Shown here: positions 16,190 to 28,100 of the stretch, piece after piece | How the letters are laid out: every line of letters begins with the position of its first letter | Position numbering within the stretch: position 1 is the stretch's first letter | NCBI GenBank assembly: GCA_020051095.1 | Contig: JAGVJN010000041.1 | Location: 124,001 to 188,000 of the forward strand | Reading direction: 5' to 3' | From: Pseudomonadota bacterium | Lineage (GTDB): Bacteria; Pseudomonadota; Gammaproteobacteria; Legionellales; Legionellaceae | DNA length: 64,000 nucleotides | The notes under the pieces: generated by a model | Seen by the model: the letters and a program-made list of their open reading frames with translations, nothing else | Database searches by the model: none | What the model was told of the DNA's origin: nothing | Position numbers and translations under genes: made by a program

Positions 16190-19100
16190 ATGACCCAAGA
16201 AAAAATTGAAATTTCTGAAAACCTATTTGCCCACATCAATAATGATCCCTTTTTAACAGGTGCCTATGGCCTTGAAGGTCAACGCCATATAACCACGGTG
16301 GGTTATCTAAATCAATATATCCAGTCGTTAATCGATAGTAAGCAAAAGGTATCCGATGATGTGCTTCGCTTGTTAGGAAATTGTAATACCCTGATTGAAA
16401 TGGAAAAAGCCATTGCCCAGATAGATAACCCCTCGATTGCAAAAAATAAAACCGCCATCAAAGACTTAGCGACGACTTGGTATGAGGCACTGGCGTTGGG
16501 GCTGCAAAATCCACAAGATTATCTACTTTTTCCAGGAGGATGGGGAGATAAAGAAGGTGGCCATGCCATTATTTATCAATTTCATAAAGATAAAAATGGG
16601 GATTTGATATTTACCATTAACAATTCTGGCGCAGGCTTAGAGTATCATCCCAAACGCTCGGTTGCCGACAAAGAATTATATAGCCCAACCCTGCAGTACC
16701 GTATCCCAAAAGCGAAACTCGGTGATAAGAAAAGTTTTATCCTTGTTCTTCAATCCCTACTTGAAGCGCAATTTCACCACTTACATGATGATTTTGATGC
16801 AAAGGATCTCTATGAAACAACCTTTGCTAAACTTAGTTTTGTAGATGCGTCCATCGAGCAGCCCCCGACAAGCGTTAAAGATTATATCTATACCGGGGGA
16901 CAGTTGTCAGGAACCTGTGCGCAGCGCTCGGTTCATCAAATGCTAAAGTCACAATTTGCTTCGCTAGATGATTATCGGCAATTCATTTTTCGCTTCAAAG
17001 CGTATGCACTGAAAGATTACATGGAACAACTGCGAAAGTCTGGCGACCTTGGCAACCCACAAAAACAAGGACAAGTGAAAAAGGCGATTCGCCATCAATT
17101 GCGTTTATTAAACGTGGATAAGGAAGGGGTAAAAGGGGAAGCACTTTTTACGGGTAAGTACCGATATCAATGTGAACAAGAACTGCGGGAATATTTGGCA
17201 ATATTACGAAAAGAACGAGTGCCCCTTCAGCAAAAAGCGAAAGCGGTACCTGCAAATCAGCCTAAACGTCACTACGATGTCAATTTCTACCCGCAAGTGG
17301 TGGATGATCAATCCCAATCAGGCGCCATATCTAGGCCCGTCTTAGCCGATGTCTATCCAAAACCCAAAGGAGGCGACCAACTCATCAGCGAAATGGAGCA
17401 AGCTCTAGACACTTGTCGTCGCCTTTCCAATATATCAAGCCAACCAGAAGCATCCTTTGAAATCCTGGAGCAATTTTTCCTGTCACTGCCGCTGCCAGAA
17501 GAGCGCCATTCCCCATTACTTCCTTTTTATAAATCAACTAGCACAGACCCAAAAAAAGCGCAGCGCTTTTATGAGCTTATGGCCGATTTGCAAGAAGAAT
17601 ACTTTAAAACAGGGAAAACGGTGTTAGGAAACGGTGTCATGCCACCCCGGATGATGGCCATTAAAGCGTCGAACTTTGCAGTGCTCGGGCATGTGGCACG
17701 CACGGCTAGAGCCCCACTATTGACTGGGGATTTCCACCATATTATTGATAGGCTTCCAACAGGTTTATCCACGCAAAATAAGCTGGTAGCCCAACTGGCA
17801 AATCATCATCCCGACCTCGACAAACGCTTGCAAAAAGTTCGCGAGATATACCCAGAAACATTCGATTATGGCGCTATGTTTCCGTCAAGTATGCAAAATG
17901 ACATGATCGCTCATTACTCAAAAATCATTCATCAATTCCCTGAACTGGAAACCAAGTTAAAACAAGGCTTTGAAACAAGGTATGGATCGCAATCAGGGCC
18001 AGAGGTTCGTAAAGTCAGAACCAAAAACTGTGAAGCCCTATATTATTATCTCAAAGTTGCTCAAAATGATAATTTATATCTGCCAATACAGGATGCGTTT
18101 CGCAAACAACAAATACTCGAATACGCTTTTGCGGCAGGATTAAGGCAGTTCAACGGCACCTATGAAATTCGTCACAGAGACTTTTCATTTTCTTACGATA
18201 AAAATAAAGATACCCTGGAAATGAACTCTGTCATACTGGATGGCTGGAATTTATTTCTCATACTCAATCCATTAATGGATACCCTATACCAATTGCCCGA
18301 GGGACCCGTTAAACGTTGCTTAGCATACTATGCTAACCAACACACATCTGCCAACAAGATAACATCCATTTCAGGGCCCCCTTCTTCCTCTAAAGTTCAG
18401 CTAAAACAATGGTCAGACAAAACCAGTGATCTAAATGATAAATTGGTTGGACCCGAGGATATTGAAGAGCGAGAACTCTTTCACCTACGCCATCAGCCCG
18501 AAGCCCAAATTATCCTGACACTCGAATATTTTTTAAAACACCCCGAAAAACTTAGCCGCTATGATATGCAAGTTTACTGCGAGGCGAATATTTTTCAGCC
18601 GGGGTTATTGGTTGAACTATTAACAAAAGGCCATCAAGAAGACTTTTGGCCACTGCTGCAACGCTTTATGGAGCAAGGCATTGAGGCTTCAGAAAAGAAA
18701 GGCGAGTTAAGCCAACAATCAATATTTTACGTACGCATGTATCAATCCATCATTCAATATGCCTATGAAATGGACCCCGTTGCCTTTAAACAACACCATG
18801 AGAACTTTAAACATCATATCAACTTGTGGATAAATGAACCGCAACAACCCGAACAGCTTGCCCATCTCCATCACTATCGCTTTTTAATGTTAAATGCCCA
18901 GCTGCAATCTGGCAAGGCGCTCAATGCCAAGGAGACTAAAGAATTAATACAGTCCTATTTCGTGATGAATCAAAACCCCTTACCACCGGAGTGCAAGGAC
19001 GCGGATGCGGCGTATCGCGTTGAACGTGCGAAAAAATCGTTCATGCATTCGCTCAAAAAAAACCCGGATTTGCTCCCTTGGAAAGACATTTTAGCGGAGT

Positions 19101-22100
19101 TGGAATCATTAAAGATAATACCAGGTGAAGATCAGCGACAATCCTCATCTCAATTTATTTCCCCCAATATCTATTTTTTCGATAAACAAGGGCATAAATT
19201 TATCATTGATATCCAACAAGGGTTGGTCCTTCGCGATAACATGGCATTTACTTATACGCCGTCCAATATCTTAAATCATCCCATTATTCGCCATTTAGGA
19301 TTAGAAGACGCTCGCCAATGTTGGCAAACCGCAGATAAAGAGCAATTTATCATCGACAAGCCGCCAGTAAAATTACGGTTTACTGTGAAAGACCCCAGCT
19401 ATATCGTTGAACAACAATTTGAGGTATCAAAAGGACAAAGGGTATGGCATCAACTCATGGCTTCCAGCACGGCACAACGCGAATATTTAAATCTCAACTA
19501 TTCAAATGTTTTAAACCAAACCCTTCCGCCTGTATTAAGTGAAAGGCTCAACTTCATGTGGGCAGCCCCTCAAAGAGATTCATTATTGATAACTGGCGCG
19601 AACAATGAAGTGCTCTATCGTGCTAAGGAATCCATCTTGCCTTCCGCTTATAAAAGCCAATGGCAGATTCAAGATACAAAAGGAAATACCCTCTTCCTTT
19701 CACACCCTCCGGTGGAATCGTTGTTATCCGGTATTGAGTCAAGCGACTATCTGCTTGTATCCGAGGACGACAAGAAAAACCTGAGCATTCAATTCCCCCG
19801 CTATGATTTAACATTAACCAAGCCAAGTGGCCAAGATACATTATTTTTGCAATGGGACGGCAAAGACTATGCACTCGATGAGGAGCAGTCCCTCGAATTG
19901 GACGGGATAGCAGGACTTCATTTTGCTGATCGTACCTTATGTGTCTTACCCATCGTGCAATATTTGGCAACGACTGAACGTGACCCTGTTAGTGAATACT
20001 TTAAATTTAGTGCTGACACAGGCAACACGGTTGCTACAGATATCGTCAAAAGAAAACCCGAAGAAAGCGATCAACGCTTTGAAAAACCCGAAGTTTGGCA
20101 ACACAGCCAAAGCCGCCAGGCGATGGTTTTAAAAATGCAAAACGGAGAACCCTATCCAGAAACACCAGCCCAAGCCCTCTACCTGTGTTATGTCTACTTA
20201 GCCAGTCATCAAGAAGAAAAAGCCTTAGCAATGCTTGAGGCCTGCGATAAACGCCTTGGTGGCTTAGAAGGGCGCCCCGAAGAAGTGCAATACATTCGCT
20301 GGATATGTCAATCGCTACCCTATCAAGTGGAAAAAAACCAAGCCACAAAAAAAGCGACCATCTCCACGCCACCGGTCGTTGCCTGCCAGCTAAAAGCGAT
20401 GAGTTTACTCACTGAATTTAGTAAACGTGGGCAAAAAATTAATTTCCCTGAAACCGAGACCAACCCCGCGACCCCCGATGCCTATGTTCGCACTAAAACA
20501 ATCCAAGCTGATCAACGTTTCTATGATAGTGGCATTAACCAAACTATCTACCAACAATACCAACGCTATCAGTTGATGCGACGGGACATGCCAGTTGAGT
20601 ACCTCCTATCTGAATCGGAATCAAGAAGCTTGTTAAACTTTTACCATGACCGATTAGGTAGCACAAACAATGATGAGCCCAAAGCGATAGGCGCATTAGG
20701 ATATGACTGGGTTCGATTAAATTTTATGAATTTAACGCGGGAACTTAATCATATTCAACAAAAAGAACTAGGTAAGATTAAACTGTCTGATTTTGAAATA
20801 AATCGAAAAAAAATGATCACGGCTTTCTTAAAAAAACATGAAGGCGTGCATAAAAGACAATCCGAACTAGAATCCGCTCCGATTGATTTAGACATTGGCT
20901 ATCATATGGAGCTTTCTAATTGTAGCATTGCATATGACTCATTTATCAAAGTATTCACCCCAGACGCCTATGGCAGAAATCTTAAGCCGTTAGAAAACCA
21001 ATATGGCTCAGTAATTGAAGCGTTAGCACCCGACATGTCCGATGCTGAATTTTCCAAAAATTTTGCGGTATATCTTGCCATTGCCATGAGCAATGATTTG
21101 CCAGAACGCAATGCATTAGAGAATTATTGTAAAGCCGTTTTGCGGGCAAACCGGCATGTCAGCGTGGATAAACAACCCGGACACATCCCTTACCTTTGCA
21201 ATGCATTATACCGTGTCATATGTGAGAAAAAGCAGTATTCCTATTCCACCAACTTACATCATAACTTTGACACAGCTGCTAAATTTAGCACCTGGGTTCG
21301 CAATTTAAACCCAGCCCCGATCGATATCCTTCAACTGAAAGACTCGACAAAAGGATTGTTAGCCAGTACCGATGCCGTCTTGCAAAGTATACCCAATCAG
21401 CAACCCGTCATTCCCCCCACCGTGTCATTACAACAGCGCGATGTGGTGAAAAAACTGGCCCTCTTTGGCGACAAAGACTTGCCCTCAATTTTATCCGAAC
21501 GGAAAACTTGGCAAACCTTAGAGCATCAGTTCTATACAGGTAGGAAGAAAGTTCTGCTGACTGAATCAATTCGCAAGCTAGCGGATTCAGATGCGGGAGA
21601 AAATCGACTGACAGCACTTACTGGCATGCGAGAAATTGCTCGCAGACTATTTAATCGCCCCGAAGTACTTGAACAAATTCACCAAAAAACCAACCAACGA
21701 ATAGACGCTTTTGCAAAGGACCAAACGACAACAGAAAGCCTGTTACTCAAGCTTGCCAACCAAGGCCCCGAAGAAAAAGAGCATAAGCTTCGTTGGGATA
21801 TTGATATTGCTGCAGAAAAACGAAAACCCATCAATATCAATCAATTATTAGCCTTATACTTCAAAGCCGACAGGGTTCGTTATAAGGAAGTGACTGGCTT
21901 AAAAGATGAAAATATTGATCAATTACACGGGCAAATTGCTGAATTTATACAGCGAGGGTTATTGTTACAACAGCTAAACCGTATTCATGGTGAAACAACA
22001 AAGTTGCAAAAGCAACCCTTTGAGACACTGACAGACGCTGCCCTTTTTAAACTTGGTCAACAGCTCTTTGCTCCCAATTTGATGTCGATATTCAATGATC

Positions 22101-25100
22101 CGGCGTTAAGTGTCTTTCAGTTCCATGAAAATATTTTACTAAGACCACACCAACAAGATGGGATTCGAGAATTACTCGACCGAGATGCAAATGGCCATTA
22201 CCAAGAAGTGGTGGAAAAAATTGTCATGGGCGGTGGCAAATCGAAAGTGTTATCCCCCAATGTGGCCTTCCATAAGGCCAATGGGGATAACTTAGTCATT
22301 ATTGAAGTGCCCCGGGCCTTATTACGCACCAATTATGTCGATTTAAAAGCGATGTCTGCTGACTTGTATGGCCAATCTGCTGTGCTCTTTGAATTCAGCC
22401 GAGACACGGACAGTTCCTCTAAAGCATTAAAAGCTCTGTTTAGACAATTCAGTGACGTTATGGTCAATAAAAACTATATCGTCACCACCGGCGAATCCAT
22501 GCAGTCGTTGGAATTAAAATACCTCGAGTTATTGGCCTCTCCCCCCGACGAATCGAAAATTGCCGAATTTCAAGAATGGAAAGAGCAAGTCTTCTGGGCA
22601 GAAAATCTGGTCTTGATGGTTAAAAATCGAGGGGATTGTCTCATAGATGAAGTTCATCAAGGGTTATTATTAAAAAATCGTTTAAATTATACCATCGGTG
22701 CCTCCAAAGCCCTGCCCAAATTTGTCCGCGATAACATTGTCGAGTTGTATCAGTTTTTTAAAGAGGTCCCGTTAGATGGAGTTGGTGGATTAGAGAATCA
22801 AAAACTCACCATGGCAAGCCTTCTACAATCTTACAAGCCAATAAAAACAAAAGAACAATACCAGCAAGCATGCCAAGCCCTGGTGAGCGCCTTGTTAGAA
22901 CATCCCAAAAGTCCGCTGTTGGCCGGCATTCGACAAAGCGGCAAAACGTTAAAAGAAAGCGATATTCCCGAGTTTACTAACTACTTGTTTGATAAAAGCG
23001 ATTCCATTCCCGGTTTTATCAAAGACTATCCGGAAGACCTGCAAGATTTAATTGCGCTGTATAAAGAAGAAGCAAACCATTTACTGCCATTCACTTTAAG
23101 TCGTAATTCCAATGAGCACTACGGGCCGTCCCGAAACCCACTTAAAACAGTGGATCAAAAAGCCGTAGCCATTCCCTATCGAGCCAATAATAGCCCCAAT
23201 GAGCAAAGCAACTTTGGTAATGAGATTGAATCAATTAACTATACTATTCAATCCATGATGATAAATGGGGTAACCGAGAACTTATTAAAGCAATACCTTC
23301 AATTTATATTGCAGCAGGCAAAGGCGGAAGCCAAAGAAAACAATAAAGATTCCATTAACGATACAGCGCCTGGTAATTTGTATAAAGTGATGACCAAAGA
23401 CATGTTGCTGTCTGAGCTGGATATTGAAAACCCGAAGCAAATGCGTCAGCTACACGACTCGATGGCTCATAATGAGCAGTTGATTTTTGAAGTGCTAAAA
23501 AATAATGTGCTCAAAAACATCCGCATGAACACCAAAGTGTTGAGTTCCAATGCGTTAGGCCATGTCGATATGATGAATACCGTACAAGCCTTTTCCGGAA
23601 CCCCTTGGAATGCCAGTACTTACCACCAACGGCTAAACTATAAGCGAGAGCTCGCCTTTGGAACGGACGAATACATTATTCAAAGTTTACATAAAAAAGA
23701 CACCCCTGTTATTGGTATTGATTTTTCAAATCCTGACAAATTGATACCCAATTTGTTTGCTTTATATAAAGATAAAGCGCAAGGTGAGCTTCGCGATATC
23801 ATTGACATCTCAGCCGCGTTTAAGGGGATTTCCAATGAACAGGTGGCAAGACAAATTGCGACTTATATCCATCAACACCCCGAACAATTTAATCATCCCA
23901 AAGCAGTAAAATTTGTTCTTTTCTTTGATGAAAAAGACCAGTTATCGGCACTTCCCGTGGATAAACCCGATAAATTATCCAATATTATTACCATTGGTTC
24001 GTCTAACCCAGAGGTCATTGCCCAACGCTTGGGGTGCTCGCCTGAAGAACGGTTTAGCTATTATGACCAAGCGCACACTTTGGGAACCGATATTCGCCAA
24101 AGCGATCGTGCCAAAGGCATTGTCTTATGTGATCAGGATACCGGCATATCCCCCTTCTTGCAGGGTGTGTTGCGTAACCGAGATGTCCTCGATGGCCAAC
24201 AATCCGTGGATGTCTACATTCCCAACGAAATGGCAAAAGGTCAAAGTCTGCTTGACTTGTGCGAAGGCATGAAGAAACAAGAAGAAGCGCAATTGAGGCT
24301 CGATAATTATTTGTCCACCCATTATAAAATGAATAATTTGATACGCCAGGATTTTCTCAAACGAATTCTTGCATGCAACGAAGGGCCTGAAAAGAAAGCA
24401 GCACTTTTTAAGCTGTATCAACACCATTTCATCGAACAACAAAGTGAACGGCTCTTTGACAGATTCGGCGGGATTGCCAAACTGGAAGATACGCGTCTTT
24501 TATTAGAAAATCATCAAAAGCAACTGATGAAGAGTTGGGAAGAACTGCTACAAAAGTCCAATGTGAAAATGACTATTGAAGAAAAATCAACGCTTTCTAG
24601 CAATATGGCAATCATTATTGACAAAGCTTGCAAAAAAGGGGTGTGTGACGAGAAACAGTTAAGCCCCAGTAAAACCGAAGCCATGGAAGTTGAGCTTTTC
24701 ACTGAAGTAGAAAAAGAAGAAGAGCGTTTAACCGAACAATATGATCCATCTAGCATACCTACGAACTATACGCCTTGGCATTATGGAAATGACTCTTTAG
24801 AATTTTTGACTTTAAAACAAATCTGCCAAAGTGCCAAACCCGATTATTTGCCAGATTTTAGCGATGACATCGTTGCATCCAAGAATTTTTACAAAATATA
24901 CAATTACCAAAAAAACTACCTGGGCATGTTTATGATGCCAGTTCATGCCTTATATTTTGTACAAGAAGGTGAAAAAATTACGTGTACCCTCTTATCCCCG
25001 ATGGAGCTTGCCGACGCCAAAAAACGTCTCAAGCAGGGCGTTGGTTATCATTCTTGGATTTCAACGCCAAACCACCATGTTTTAGCAGGCAACATGCCTA

Positions 25101-28100
25101 AAGACATCAAACAAAATGGGCAGTATCAAAAAATCATCGAACAGGTGCGATTTTTCAATGGTGATCTGGGTCAATTACTTGAGCGAGACGCCCCCTTAAC
25201 CTGGTTGACTGACGATTCAAAACAGAAATTGGATTTTTTTGAAAACTATCTAGCCCCAGGACGTGAAGCGCAAGCAACGCATATCCAACAGTTACGAATG
25301 GGCGTGCAAGTTCAATTTAAAATGTTGCAATTTGTTGCTCAAAACCCACAACGTGACCTGCGTCATTTTGATTGGCAAAAGCATTATCCCACCGCGGAAG
25401 AATCAGACATCAAAGATTTAAAAGCAGTGGCAGATGCCTTTTATGAGATAACTGGAGCTTGGTGGCATAACCGAACAACAGCGGTCACGCTCGCTGACAA
25501 ATATCATCTATCCACCACCGCTTTAGGGTATTTAGCCCAATACGAAGACAGTTTGCGAAAGAGTAAGCGTATTGAAAAACTTAAGGAACTGATTTTGTTC
25601 ATGGAATTCTCCGCCTTAGATGAAGATAACAATTATGTTGATGACTTCCAAAAATTAAATTCCTTATTGGCCGCTTTTATTAGTGGTGGAAAGCCAGAAA
25701 TTACAAAAGCACTAGAGTCAACCTCTATGTTCGAGCCTGACGCAACTGACATTGATAATGCCTGGCCTAATTCCGATTTTTATAGCGCCATAAAAAATAC
25801 ATTGCCCTGGTTAAGTCCTGACCCCGAGAAGATACTACCTTTGCTTATAGCCAAGAATAAATATATCAATGAGAAGCAATACCAATCCCTGGTGCAACTA
25901 AGTGAAAATAACCCAAGCTTAGCGTTTGCATTACTACAACAGCCAAACCAGGGCTGGGTGAAGGCTAATCTTGAAACGATCATGCAGGCTATCACCACCC
26001 AACCCGATGAGCGCATTGAAAAAGAGCTCTTGAAACTTACCCAAATGAATGACGAAATAGGCATCCTTGCGGTTGGCACCATTGCAAAAGCGTTCCCGCC
26101 CGAACAGCAGACCCGTTTTTATCGCTACCTGATTGATAACAAGGTTTCAGACAAAGTTCATGGAGAGATCTTTAAGCAAAATACCGATGATAAAATCTTC
26201 AAATTCTACCTAAATGACTACCCGGGTTTTTATCGGATTCCGTATGATGCGGTTCGCTCTAAACTGGATTTGATTAAGCCCTCCGATGGTGCTTTGTTAG
26301 AACAAATCAGTAGAATCAAATGGGATGATGAGCGATTTATTCCAGATTTGTTGGAACATCCCGCACGAACAGATTTCGTCCTAAAAAATTTAGCGACTTA
26401 TTGCAAAACACAAGAACAGCTTTTGAACCTAGTGGATATGAAAAACGTCTCCATTTTAAACTATGGTGTGTTAGATAATGTTGTGACAAACCCTATTTCT
26501 AAATTGCCCGAAGTCGAATGGGCAATCATGCAAGCCGCCATTGCGAAAGATACGCCAAAGACAACTTTGCCCGAGTTAATGTTACATGAGTTATTAACTA
26601 GGCATGAGCCGGTGTCCTTTAAGTTATTGAAGAATGTGTTTCAACAGATGCCGATAAAAGCTGACTATGAGCCGTATCTATTTAAACCTATCTATGATTT
26701 GAAAACCCTAGATAGTGAAACCTTGGCGGTATTTCTCCTAAATTGCCGAAAAGATAATAATCGTTTCTTTGAAACGCTTATTAACTTAGATGCTTTCCAT
26801 GCTACCTCGAAACAGTGTCTAATTGATCTTTGGCGCTCCAGAAAAATTTATCCAATTTGGCATGCCAGAATTCTAGAACATCCCAAAATGGATGCCGAAG
26901 TCTTAGAGGCTCTATGCCAAACTAAGCAACTAAACCATCTATGGATTGATAAAATATTAGCTATAAAAAAACCTGAGCTAACAGAAGCTAGCTATAAATA
27001 TCTTGCTGCTCAAGAGAATATTCAGCAACCCCAACTCAAAACCATTTTAGAACGAACCAAAAACGCAGATGTTGTCCTTGAGATTGCCAAAATGGCGACG
27101 GACCCGGCATTGCTTGATGCGCTATTATTGGATGCAGCCGATGACAAAGTGCGCCTAACTGTTCTAGGTAAAAACCAATTCTCCTATCAGACATTATCAA
27201 TTTTGTTGGATAAACCCAATTTAAGCACGAATGTCTTAAATCTCATTTTGTCGCAAGCCTCATTTTCACAAATGCTTTTTGAGAAATTAATTATGCAAGA
27301 ACAGGCTGATGCGCTTGAGTTGGGAATGTTAATCCCCATAATAACCGATGCAACGATGATCAATACCCTCATTAAAAAATGGTACGACCGATTGGATGCC
27401 AACCATATCGAATCCCTTGCAAAGAAGGACAAAATTGGGCCAGACGCAGTAGGCTTGCTTTGTGAGCATCCCAAGTTTAACTTCAATTCCTATGTAGATG
27501 TATTAAGCCATCAATATGCTGATCATGAATTTGATAAAATATTGAAAACCCTCATGGCAAGTAAGGATTTTCAAACGCTTACTGAAATGTTGTTTGTTCG
27601 CTCAAGGCAAAGAAAAACAATTTTTATCAAAGCCACTCAGCATTTATTACAAGACGCGACCTTAGATCCATCGCATATCCACACATTAAGTGGCCTTAGG
27701 GGGTTACCGGAAGCATTGATGGCCGATTTAATCAAGCATCAAGGTATTAGTGCGCAAGACATTAATACGATCATTAGAAATATCCCTTCGGATAATCCGT
27801 CTAAAGAAATCCAGGCCTTGGATACTGTGATTAGTGCCCTTTTGGATACCAATCAATTCGCCCACCTTACCGAGGAAAACCTTAGTAGGATAATTGCCAA
27901 TCCCAATGTCATTCAGAATTGCTTGGAAACAATTGCTGACCTGCCTCATCTCACCAATTCAGTGATTGCAAATTTGTTAATCAGTCACCCAACAAATGAG
28001 AAGCTGCTATTGCGATTATTTAGCCGCGATGACATCGATAGCTATATCATTCCTGTTTTAAAAGAAGCACATCCGGATAAATTTATGACGGCCTTGGAAA

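Noticed and set aside
19623-20372. Overlapping frames of 115 and 108 codons on the minus strand inside the giant gene
   Set aside because: Long genes produce such shadows; the giant frame has clear family motifs across the region and the shadows have none.
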